The notes under the pieces: model-generated
What the model was told of the DNA's origin: nothing
Database searches by the model: none
The model's input: only the letters and a program-made list of their open reading frames with translations
Source: Mariprofundaceae bacterium
GTDB taxonomy: Bacteria; Pseudomonadota; Zetaproteobacteria; Mariprofundales; Mariprofundaceae
Assembly: GCA_030950825.1 (NCBI GenBank)
Contig: JAUZQT010000021.1
Coordinates: 1 to 7,990 of the forward strand
Direction of reading: 5' to 3'
Length of the DNA: 7,990 nt
Program-made: the position numbers and the translations under genes
Shown here: positions 1 to 6,933 of the stretch, in pieces
Layout: each line of letters begins with the position of its first letter
Position numbering within the stretch: position 1 is the stretch's first letter

Positions 1-2076
1 AAATTCAGGCACATTCACCGCATAGCGCTGCAACTTACGCATCAATTCCCGATACGGGCCAGTCACTCGAAGTGTATCTAACAGCTTTTCACTGGTTTCA
101 TCATAACGAACAAATACCGTACGCCCTGCATCTTTGATCAATTTCATTTTCATGGCTGAGGTGCGAAACTGCAAACCAGAAAGATCCTCTGGCAATGTGC
201 CGCCTTTCATGTGGAGTAGTGTTTCGATACCATATTTATCCAAATCGGTATCCGAATAAAACAGCTCAAAGAATTTTGAAAAATTACTGCGTGCCAAAGG
301 ATCAGATACATCTCCGGAAAGCAGTGAAACCGTCTTGTTCTTCGCCCGCAGAAGAGGCCCGGCATAAGGCTCTTTTGGCGGCACAAACACCACCACACGG
401 CCTTTATCCAGTTTCCCCTCACGATTACAACGGCCAGCCGCTTGCGCGATAGAGTCCAATCCGGCCAGCGCCCGATAAACCACGGGGAAATCCAGATCGA
501 CCCCGGCTTCAACCAGTTGCGTGCTGACCACTCGTGTGGATAGGCCCTCTGCAAGCCGCTGCTTAATTTCAGCAATCACGTTTGATCGATGCTCGCCGCA
601 CATCAAGGCGGAGAGGTGAATCGCCCCTTCCGGCAGTAAGCGAAATAACTCACGAGCATCCTTGCGGCTATTGACAACAACCAGCACAGATTCATGTTCA
701 GCAAGTTCACCCGCAAGCTCATGCCAGCTTCGAGGTTCGTGGAAGTCGGCAGGTAATTCGACATGCACACGATCAAGCTGACGATAAAGCTCATCCGGCT
801 CGGATATAATTTCATGCACATTATTCAACCCACGTAACAAGGTGTTTCCGAAACTGTCTGACATGCTATTCAACGCTGGCTGCGTGGCGGTGGAGAGCAC
901 AAATGTCACGCCATAATGTTTAACCAACTGATTCATCACTGTCAAAATCGGCTGTAAAAACTCCGGTGATAGCAACTGGGCTTCATCAAGAATAACAATA
1001 CTGTTGGCGATATTGTGGAGTTTGCAGCAACGGCTGGTTCGTGCGGCAAACAACGATTCAAAAAACTGCACATTGGTCGTGACGACAATCGGCGCATCAC
1101 AGTTCTCCGATGCCAATCGTGATTTGTGATCCTCCTTATCGGGATCAAGGCTGCTGTGATGTTCAATGATATTTTCATTAAAAATAGTGCGGAAGATATT
1201 CGCCGTCTGCTCAATGATACTGGTATAGGGAATCGCATAGATGATGCGGCTTTTGCCATGCTTGGCCGCATGCTCCAATGCAAAAGCCATGGAAGAGAGC
1301 GTTTTACCGCCACCAGTTGGAACTGTCAGTGAAAAGATGCCCTCACTATGTAATCCGCCACGACGGCAATCAGCCAATATCTCGGCGCGAAGTCGATTGA
1401 CAGTCGAATCCACGGCACTCGCTGCCAATGTATCCATATGCGCATCAAACATGATCTTCAGTTCAGAAAGTGGCAAATAATCGCCACGGCATTCAGACTG
1501 TTCTTGATCATAAAACAATTCAGTATCCAAAAAGTCAGCATCTACCAAAGCAGAAAACAACATGCGCACCCACAGAGCAAAACCATCCCGACCGCCCAAC
1601 GGGGGCTGGCTCGGAATGTCTCCCGCCAATATATCCACAGGAACATCGGCTTTCAGCGCATCAGCAAGCAGCTTCGACTCCGTCAATCGTTCTTGAAGTG
1701 AGCCCCCTGGTGCATCAAGCTTATACCAGTCTGGCAAGCCTGCATGGTGCCCTGCAATCAAATATGCCAGTATCCGACCGTGAACACCAAACTTCTCCAC
1801 AGCATGCAACGCTCCAGCGGTTGAATGATTCACCTTACCGCCAGCCCCTTCATATTCGACATGCGCTTCCATGCCATTGGCTTCATAAATCATTTTCTGA
1901 AATGCTGCTGAATATTTACCAAGATCATGCCAACGCCCAGCCAGTTTCGCCCAAGCTCCTTACTCAAATGTCGCCGCGTGAGATTCGGCCCTTTGCCCTA
2001 CTTTGCACAGGTGCTCTTCCAGTAAATGGATCTCTTTATCTTCTGTAATATGCGCCGCATAAATTTCCTTACCCAT
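1..2076 (-). pseudogene. cas3: CRISPR-associated helicase/nuclease Cas3, interrupted by an in-frame stop, 3' end outside window
   Basis: Cas3 is the ATP-driven helicase and HD nuclease that degrades DNA marked by Cascade in type I CRISPR interference. Reading the minus strand from ATG at 2076 gives one continuous frame to the window edge (692 codons), broken only by TAA at codon 39 (1962-1960). HD nuclease motifs: His22 (EEHL), His50-Asp51 (WHDLGKYS), His84 (HSTAGAL), His110-His111 (AGHHAGLPD), Asp179 (LVDAD). Helicase motifs: Walker A PTGGGKT at 253-259, DEAQ at 364-367, STATQP at 395-400, QAAGRCNR at 545-552. The start is backed by GAGGTGG (2089-2083) six bases upstream, inside the end of the HIRAN gene. 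No ATG, GTG or TTG lies between the stop and His50-Asp51. The next in-frame ATG is codon 62 (1893), so a restart product would lack that motif. The style (HHAGLPD, cas3 leading) fits type I-C, by inference. Cas3 identity is very sure; whether it is truly a pseudogene or a sequence error is open. Confidence 0.93.
1960..1962 (-). other. in-frame TAA stop at codon 39 of cas3
   Basis: The cas3 frame reads AATFE, then TAA, then GAWAKLAGRWHDLGK without any change of frame. Family-like sequence on both sides shows that the stop interrupts the gene and is not its natural end. A single base change (for example CAA or GAA instead of TAA) would restore the frame. The peptide before the stop is only 38 residues. 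A small deletion around this point is also possible, because the stretch between the first helix and HDLGK looks a few residues short compared with what I recall of the family. Confidence 0.9.
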
Positions 2077-2461
2077 CCAACACCACCTCAAAACGGACAC
2101 GATCCCATGGGCTCTTTGATTGTTCAAGCTTCACAATGCGTGTAAACAATTGCTCCCCACGCTCAAGCATTTGTGCAATTGCTGTGTTGTCTGCCCTTGG
2201 CACAAAACCCAGTTTGTTGTCCTTATAAAAAACTGCTACCGCGTTTTTGTCATATTTATTGTCTGCCTCACGCTTTAGATGCAGTGCTGTACCCAAACAT
2301 AAGCGGTGAAAGTTTTTCTCTCCTTGGTGATATTGAAAACCTGCAACGGGAGATTGCTGCACAATCACCCTGCGCTGCGGCATTGACAATGCGGCAGCAG
2401 GAACCAAGGGAAGGTATAAAATACCTTGAGATATAACTTGAAGAAAACCGCGTCGATTCAT
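2069..2461 (-). CDS. HIRAN-domain protein with twin-arginine-type leader
   Basis: Product of 130 residues. HIRAN domains occur alone in bacteria or fused to helicases and bind DNA ends in the eukaryotic HLTF protein; what the stand-alone bacterial forms do is not settled. Residues about 36-127 fit the HIRAN fold: QQSPVAGFQYHQGE near the start, then READNKYDKNAVAVFY, KLGFVPRADNTAIAQMLERGE and a closing beta strand VRFEVVL. The N-terminus is MNRRGFLQ followed by a hydrophobic stretch (about 9-26, ending AAALS), which resembles a Tat signal peptide. A longer frame opens at 2515, but that ATG has no ribosome site, whereas ATG 2461 has GGAGGTG seven... bases upstream at the expected distance (5 bases). 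The last 8 bases overlap the cas3 start, so the two genes are probably co-translated. The gene lies 73 bases after the WYL regulator. The domain call is firm; export and a CRISPR role are inferences. Confidence 0.85.
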   Translation of the reverse strand: MNRRGFLQVISQGILYLPLVPAAALSMPQRRVIVQQSPVAGFQYHQGEKNFHRLCLGTALHLKREADNKYDKNAVAVFYKDNKLGFVPRADNTAIAQMLERGEQLFTRIVKLEQSKSPWDRVRFEVVLDG

Positions 2462-2466
2462 GCCAA

Positions 2467-2473
2467 CACCTCC
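2467..2473 (-). promoter_or_regulatory. Strong ribosome binding site fixing the HIRAN gene start
   Basis: GGAGGTG on the minus strand, with five bases before ATG at 2461. It favours the 130-residue form that begins with the twin-arginine leader over the 148-residue form from 2515. Confidence 0.75.
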
Positions 2474-2509
2474 GAAAAGAAGAATCGGGGACAAGCTGCC
2501 ATACGCTGT

Positions 2510-2524
2510 GGTCATATAATGACC
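2510..2524. promoter_or_regulatory. Perfect 15-bp palindrome (GGTCAT-N3-ATGACC), possible operator
   Basis: Two 6-base arms, GGTCAT and ATGACC, surround ATA in the 73-base gap between the WYL gene and the HIRAN-cas3 pair. The symmetry and position suit a binding site for a dimeric regulator of the downstream genes, possibly the neighbouring WYL protein. It is too short and has no T-run, so it is unlikely to be a terminator. Function is inferred from position only. Confidence 0.4.
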
Positions 2525-2534
2525 TTAGCCTAGA

Positions 2535-3488
2535 TTATTCATATTGAGCTGCGGCCTTTCTCAATGTATCGGCCACCTGTTGACGCAACTCACGCGGATC
2601 CATCACTTCCACATCAGCCCCATAGCGACAAATTTCCATGATTAATTCCGTAGGATTATGATACGGAATGCGCAATTCAAACACCTGATGATCAAGCCAC
2701 TTACCTGGATGATCTGGAAACCATGCTTCATCCTGAACCCAGCGCGCCGCTTTTTCAGTAAAATGCAGCACTGCGGTATGTGTTGGTTTACCTGAAAAAA
2801 TACCAAATGATGTACTTAACGTGTCATCCAGTTCGATATTGGGAATTTCTGTGCACGCAGATTTGAGCAAACAGGCCTTTGTTATCTTTTCCACTGCAAA
2901 TGAGCGCAGCGCATCCGCCTTGTGACACCATGCATCCAAATACCAGTTGCCTTTATAATGGATCATTCGTTGGGGAGATACTTCACGCTCTGTAGCTTTA
3001 CCACGTTGACGACCTTGATAAATTATATCCAAGCGCCGCCGTTCCAATACAGCACTGCTCACAATCGAAAACATGGGGAGAGTTTTACAACGCGAGCCTG
3101 CTCCCAATATACAAATAAGGCGCATTTCTTTGGGCGATGACATTTGCCCACCCAATAAAGACTGAGCCTTGTTCTGAATAAGCTGGATGCTTTCATCAAA
3201 GAAACCACCCGAGATATTTTTGGTTAATTGCTGAATAATCAGTAATGCATGCAGCTCATCTTGCGAAAACCACACGCCAGGAAGTTCAAAAGCGATGCGT
3301 TTATCGTAACTGTAGCCAGCACCACCGGTGCAATAAATGGGCGCGCCAAGCGCTCTTAAATCTTCGCGTGTTCTTTTTGACGTTGAAGGGCTGCACTCAA
3401 ATAGCTCACACATCTCCTGATCCGATATGGGCGTTTTACGAATTTTAAATAATTGATGCAAACGTTGAGCGCGTTGCAGTTTATCCAT
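2535..3488 (-). CDS. WYL-domain transcriptional regulator with N-terminal helix-turn-helix
   Basis: Product of 317 residues, the usual size for a HTH-WYL-WCX regulator. Residues about 1-60 form a winged helix-turn-helix of the DeoR/HTH_11 kind (ISDQEMCELFECSPSTSKRTREDLRALG, split over about 21-48, then a wing GGAGYSYD). The WYL domain covers about 138-210, with the conserved core GNWYLDAWC at 180-188 and the strand RSFAVEKI at 195-202. The C-terminal WCX-like part spans about 238-312. WYL domains are ligand sensors, and some control CRISPR-Cas or other phage-defence genes. Here the gene is transcribed toward the HIRAN gene and cas3, so control of that cas operon is the natural inference. Start ATG 3488 has GGGAGGG (3499-3493) four bases upstream. 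A palindrome at 3513-3529 could serve autoregulation. Family call is sure; target and ligand are unknown. Confidence 0.92.
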   Translation of the reverse strand: MDKLQRAQRLHQLFKIRKTPISDQEMCELFECSPSTSKRTREDLRALGAPIYCTGGAGYSYDKRIAFELPGVWFSQDELHALLIIQQLTKNISGGFFDESIQLIQNKAQSLLGGQMSSPKEMRLICILGAGSRCKTLPMFSIVSSAVLERRRLDIIYQGRQRGKATEREVSPQRMIHYKGNWYLDAWCHKADALRSFAVEKITKACLLKSACTEIPNIELDDTLSTSFGIFSGKPTHTAVLHFTEKAARWVQDEAWFPDHPGKWLDHQVFELRIPYHNPTELIMEICRYGADVEVMDPRELRQQVADTLRKAAAQYE

Positions 3489-3512
3489 ACTTCCCTCCCG
3501 ACCCTCAAAATG

Positions 3513-3529
3513 TCAATGCTTAACATTGA
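3513..3529. promoter_or_regulatory. Palindrome upstream of the WYL gene (TCAATG-N5-CATTGA), possible operator
   Basis: Two perfect 6-base arms separated by CTTAA sit 24 bases upstream of the WYL start codon. This is where a self-regulating dimeric repressor would bind. It shares little sequence with the palindrome at 2510-2524, so the two may serve different proteins, or one may be chance. A TTGACA on the minus strand overlaps one arm (3516-3511), but any matching -10 box would fall on the start codon, so I do not call a promoter there. Confidence 0.4.
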
Positions 3530-3581
3530 AAAGAACAACGCGTTTGCATGATTTTTCCCCTCTATGAAATTCTGGGAACGC

Positions 3582-3610
3582 AATACATAATCAAGCTTGG
3601 TCATCGTCAA
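3582..3610 (-). promoter_or_regulatory. Candidate promoter for the WYL gene
   Basis: On the minus strand TTGACG (3610-3605) and TGTATT (3587-3582) are separated by 17 bases, matching the sigma-70 pattern at 5 of 6 and 4 of 6 positions. Transcription from here would leave a leader of about 85 bases carrying the 3513-3529 palindrome. This is a pattern match only. Confidence 0.3.
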
Positions 3611-3667
3611 CTTTCAGTTTATTCCATGATTTCAATGTAGAGCGAACTCAGGAGTGGTGGGTGAAAT

Positions 3668-3712
3668 AAAAACGTGAAAGGTGAAAGATGCGGCAGTTAT
3701 TTCGTGCACGTT
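3668..3712 (-). terminator. Weak candidate terminator after hemY
   Basis: Just after the hemY stop codon, AACGTG and CACGTT could pair across a 30-base loop and are followed by a T-rich run (TTTTTATTT) on the minus strand. The stem is short and the loop long, so this is a poor intrinsic terminator. It is listed because nothing better is seen between the hem genes and the WYL gene. The same stretch holds three GTGAAA copies on the plus strand. Confidence 0.2.
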
Positions 3713-3713
3713 C

Positions 3714-4844
3714 CTAATCTGAATAATCTAAGGCTTTTTGATAAGCGGCAAGAGCCTCTTGCCACTGCTGTCTTTGTATCATCCATTCGGCCTGAGTTTG
3801 CCAGAATGCACGGCAAGGATGCTCTTTAAGCAGGTTGGATAAATGCTCATCGGCCAAACCATCAAGCTTTCCTGCATAAGCAAGGCGTGCTTGCAGCCAT
3901 TGTAATGAAGCACTTCCTTGTTGTTTTTCCAGTTTTCGGAATGCCGCCAGTGCATTGTTTTTTAACATTTCAAACGTTGCATTGGCAATCGCAATATCAT
4001 GATTTTTTTGCAAGTGATTTAACCATAATTTTTCAGTCGTGCGCTGTTTACCATCAGTCATTTGAGCTTGACCCAAGGCCAATATAACACCCGAATGATC
4101 AGGCATAATACGATGGGCTTTGCGTAAATATTCCATGCCGCCTGCAGTTTCTTGCGCGGCCAATGCCAACCAAGCATGTACCAGTTGTGATTTAACGAAC
4201 GATGCCGAACGGTGACCTCGCTTCCAGATATCCTCCAACAAATGAGCCGCACGCTTCCAATCTTCTTCTTCCACAGCCAAATCTGCCATGCGCATCAACG
4301 CAAGTGGGGCATTTGGCTGACTATGCAGCCATGCTTCCAAATGCGCCTTCCGAATGGCAAGGTCAGGCTTTGGTGACGCTTCTGGGCTGGTGGCAATACG
4401 AGCTGCCAGCGTTGTGAGTAAAGGATCAGCATCACTTGCAGGTAAATCTTGTTCATTTGCTGGAATCGTAGTGCGTTGCAATAACGCACTTAGCCAGCTA
4501 GGCACAATGCCACGTGTTTTTTTGAAAACGCGTTGTCCATAATCATCACGCATATCCAACCATTGTGAGATGCCTTCACGCAGGCGTTGCTCACGGCGTT
4601 TTTTGCTGCCCATACGCAGTGTTTGCCAAAGCTGTCCTGGCCCAGCCACCAAGGCAGATAATAAACGTTGTATCAACCAAAGAGCTGCAAGTATGAGTAG
4701 CACAGCCACAATAAATGCACCTTGCCGTGTTTCAAATTGCCAGCCAAAGGCTTCAATACGCAATATTTGAAGGGCAATATCGGGGAATAAGGTGAGAACG
4801 ATGGTTAGGAGTAGGGCGATGAATAGAAGGAATTTTAGACGCAT
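3714..4844 (-). CDS. hemY: HemY-like membrane protein with TPR-type C-terminal region
   Basis: Product of 376 residues, near the usual size of proteobacterial HemY, the inner-membrane protein encoded next to hemD and hemX. It is not the protoporphyrinogen oxidase that carries the same symbol in Bacillus. Two hydrophobic segments (about 3-21 and 42-66) form an N-terminal membrane hairpin, followed by a basic stretch (SKKRREQRLREG, 80-91) as in the HemY_N domain. From about 165 to the end the protein is helical with TPR-like repeats: paired helices with Ala/Leu spacing such as LALMRMADLAVEEEDWKRAAHLLEDI and, at the C-terminus, AEWMIQRQQWQEALAAYQKAL (split by position 352-372). The start codon directly follows the hemX stop (TAAATG), with GGAGGG (4857-4852) seven bases upstream, so the two are translationally linked. 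It is the last gene of the hem operon. Its biochemical role is undefined; a part in organising heme synthesis enzymes at the membrane has been proposed. Confidence 0.9.
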   Translation of the reverse strand: MRLKFLLFIALLLTIVLTLFPDIALQILRIEAFGWQFETRQGAFIVAVLLILAALWLIQRLLSALVAGPGQLWQTLRMGSKKRREQRLREGISQWLDMRDDYGQRVFKKTRGIVPSWLSALLQRTTIPANEQDLPASDADPLLTTLAARIATSPEASPKPDLAIRKAHLEAWLHSQPNAPLALMRMADLAVEEEDWKRAAHLLEDIWKRGHRSASFVKSQLVHAWLALAAQETAGGMEYLRKAHRIMPDHSGVILALGQAQMTDGKQRTTEKLWLNHLQKNHDIAIANATFEMLKNNALAAFRKLEKQQGSASLQWLQARLAYAGKLDGLADEHLSNLLKEHPCRAFWQTQAEWMIQRQQWQEALAAYQKALDYSD

Positions 4845-5942
4845 TTATTGTCCCTCCAGCCAAATCTTTGCGGCTTGCCGAAGCTGTTCGACATCGGCTT
4901 GGACTGAGGTGAAATTTTCGGGTAACTGCAAGCTAGGGGCTGTATTCTCATCCACCTGATCCACAAGGTGAAGTTGTAGCTGTGCGCGCAACGTTGGCCA
5001 TGCCGTTGGCCATTGCTCCAAAGCCATGCCTTGCTTGATATGTACGAGTCTATTTTTTAATGTGAGTAAAAGCCTTTCCTCGCTACTTTGCGAGCGTTTT
5101 AGGCTAAATTGTTGCATGAGCCATTGTAGCAAAGGGTTAGAATTATCCACTGAAACAACATTGGATATGATATTGTTATGTTCATTGGGCTTCAAGCTGG
5201 CAATAAGCTGGCTGAGTGTCTGCTGCCATTGCAAGACATCATTCTGCCGCTTTTGAGCCAGTTGTAGCATGGAATTGGCCAGCGCACGTTGCTCTGTGCT
5301 TAGTGATGGCAATAAACTTATTTCCTGCCAAGCCCATGTTATTTGTGGTAAGTGACTATTATGTTGTATGATCTTGGTAAGTCGGGAACGAAGCTGCATG
5401 GATTCAAGCATGGCTTGAGAATCAGCGACGTTCCGTTGTTTTAAGTGTAACGTTTGAAGCTCGTTTTTTAGCTCTTGGATATTGCTCTGTAACGCCTTGA
5501 TGGCAGAGATTAACGCCTCACCTTCTTCACTACTGATGGCTGTGTGCTTGGGCAGTTCGGAGTTTTTTTTCTCTATAGGGGTTTCTATGCTGTCTACAAC
5601 TGCCTCTGTACGTTTTTTTGCAGCTTCAATAGGAATATTATCAACAAGTGTTTTTTTAACTGCCTTTTCGACAGGCAGCAATGCTGCGCTGGTAGAGGTG
5701 TTCTCTGGTGCGGTATGGTAGATCAGCTGGTAATAATTGAGTGTGAAGATGGATGTGGCCGAGCCCACGATAAAGGCGAGCACAAAAAACGGCCATCGAC
5801 GTGACTTCTTTTTTGAGCTGGGTTCTTTTTCGAGTGCTGTTTCCTGACTTGTTTCAGAAACTTCTTCAGAAACTTTTTCAGATAAGCCTATATCAACAGG
5901 AGCCTTGTCTGGCATGGATTCAGTATGTCTTTTGTCGTTCAT
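4845..5942 (-). CDS. hemX: HemX family membrane-anchored protein
   Basis: Product of 365 residues; E. coli HemX has 393. Databases sometimes label the family uroporphyrin-III C-methyltransferase, but no methyltransferase motifs are seen. Layout: an acidic, charged cytoplasmic N-terminus (1-42), a basic patch (SKKKSRR, 43-49), one transmembrane helix (about 50-70, WPFFVLAFIVGSATSIF), a linker rich in Lys, Ala and Ser, a coiled-coil stretch (about 141-183, EALISAIKALQSNIQELKNE onward), and a helical C-terminal domain with Trp and Gln-rich helices (ITWAWQEISLLPS at 201-213). The start lies 3 bases after the hemB stop and the stop abuts hemY, so it is inside one operon. Several AAA-AAA lysine tracts occur in the linker. 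The family assignment rests on layout plus position between hemD/hemB and hemY; the function of HemX itself is not well established. Confidence 0.9.
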   Translation of the reverse strand: MNDKRHTESMPDKAPVDIGLSEKVSEEVSETSQETALEKEPSSKKKSRRWPFFVLAFIVGSATSIFTLNYYQLIYHTAPENTSTSAALLPVEKAVKKTLVDNIPIEAAKKRTEAVVDSIETPIEKKNSELPKHTAISSEEGEALISAIKALQSNIQELKNELQTLHLKQRNVADSQAMLESMQLRSRLTKIIQHNSHLPQITWAWQEISLLPSLSTEQRALANSMLQLAQKRQNDVLQWQQTLSQLIASLKPNEHNNIISNVVSVDNSNPLLQWLMQQFSLKRSQSSEERLLLTLKNRLVHIKQGMALEQWPTAWPTLRAQLQLHLVDQVDENTAPSLQLPENFTSVQADVEQLRQAAKIWLEGQ

Positions 5943-5945
5943 GCT

Positions 5946-6929
5946 TTAATCATCGTTCAACCAGCGGGCAACGTCCAGTGCATGGTAGGATAAAATCAAA
6001 TCGGCACCGGCACGTTTGAAACCAAGCATGGTTTCCAGAACAACACGTTTTTCATCAATCCAGCCGTTGGCAGCAGCGGCCTTGACCATGGCATATTCAC
6101 CTGAAACATTATACACAGCCATGGGTAACTGCGTGGCATCTTTCACTTCACGAATAATATCCATATAAGCTAAAGCAGGCTTTACCATCAACATATCAGC
6201 CCCTTCATTGACATCCAGCAAGGCTTCTTTGATGGCCTCACGGCGGTTGGCAGGGTCCATTTGATAGCTAGCTCTATCGCCAAATGTCGGGGTGGAATCT
6301 GCGGCATCACGAAATGGGCCAAAATACCCTGAAGCATATTTGACGGCATACGACATAATGGGTGTTTCAGTGAAACCCGCATCATCCAAAGCAGAGCGTA
6401 TCGCTGCACTCATGCCGTCCATCATACCCGATGGAGCTACAATATCGACGCCAGCCTTGGCATAAGAAATGGCTTCTTTTTGTAGGTTCTCAAGTGTGGC
6501 ATCATTGTCCACCTCTTCACCACAAAGCACGCCGCAATGACCATGCTCGGTGTATTCACAAAAACACGTATCGGCAATCACGCACATATCTGGGCAAGCT
6601 GCTTTGGCGGCACGAATGGCCTGCTGCACAATGCCATCATCATCCCAGCCAGATGCACCAATATCATCTTTCTGGCTGGGGATACCGAATAAAATAACCC
6701 CTGGGATGCCTAGCGCTTCCACTTCTTTCACTGCGGCTTCAACATCAGTCAACGGAATACGCGATACACCAGGCATACTTTTTACTTCAATGGCCTCAGT
6801 GATGCCTTCATCAACAAATAAAGGGTAAATAAAATCAGCTACAGATAGCGATGTTTCTCGGACCATGCGACGAATGGTGGCTGTTTTGCGTAGACGGCGA
6901 GGGCGAATGGTTAAATCGGGTAAAGACAT
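5946..6929 (-). CDS. hemB: Delta-aminolevulinic acid dehydratase (porphobilinogen synthase), Zn type
   Basis: HemB condenses two 5-aminolevulinate molecules into porphobilinogen in the cytoplasm, the first common step of tetrapyrrole synthesis. The product is 327 residues, the normal length. Catalytic Schiff-base lysines are Lys197 (MSYAVKYASGYFGPFRD) and Lys250 (MLMVKPALAYMD). The metal site is TCFCEYTEHGHCG with Cys122, Cys124 and Cys132, the zinc-binding version; the Mg-dependent type has Asp and Ala there. The N-terminus RPRRLR (9-14) is the usual HemB opening. A longer frame opens at 6986, but its 19 extra residues overlap hemD and do not look like HemB. ATG 6929 begins MSLPDLTIRPRRLR, with GGAG (6944-6941) eleven bases upstream, within the last hemD codons. 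The gap to the hemD stop is 4 bases and to hemX 3 bases, so all are co-transcribed. Identification is certain; the start is very likely. Confidence 0.97.
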   Translation of the reverse strand: MSLPDLTIRPRRLRKTATIRRMVRETSLSVADFIYPLFVDEGITEAIEVKSMPGVSRIPLTDVEAAVKEVEALGIPGVILFGIPSQKDDIGASGWDDDGIVQQAIRAAKAACPDMCVIADTCFCEYTEHGHCGVLCGEEVDNDATLENLQKEAISYAKAGVDIVAPSGMMDGMSAAIRSALDDAGFTETPIMSYAVKYASGYFGPFRDAADSTPTFGDRASYQMDPANRREAIKEALLDVNEGADMLMVKPALAYMDIIREVKDATQLPMAVYNVSGEYAMVKAAAANGWIDEKRVVLETMLGFKRAGADLILSYHALDVARWLNDD

Positions 6930-6933
6930 TGTA

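Noticed and set aside
1470..2048. A 192-residue open frame on the plus strand opposite cas3
   Set aside because: It lies wholly antisense to cas3 codons that carry conserved HD and helicase-linker sequence, and its translation has no domain character.
1..2076. Search for CRISPR repeats and other cas genes
   Set aside because: No regularly spaced direct repeats and no second cas gene are visible; any array and the remaining cas genes must lie beyond the left edge.
3488..3516. TTGACA on the minus strand as a -35 box for the WYL gene
   Set aside because: The -10 position would fall on the start codon, so transcription would begin inside the gene.
3356..3610. An 84-residue minus-strand frame overlapping the WYL gene start
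   Set aside because: It overlaps the helix-turn-helix coding region in another frame and the intergenic gap, and has no recognisable domain.
5563..5660. A-runs in hemX that look like slippage sites (such as A-AAA-AAC)
   Set aside because: They are ordinary AAA lysine codons in a Lys-rich linker; HemX is full length in the zero frame and there is no sign of a useful alternative frame.
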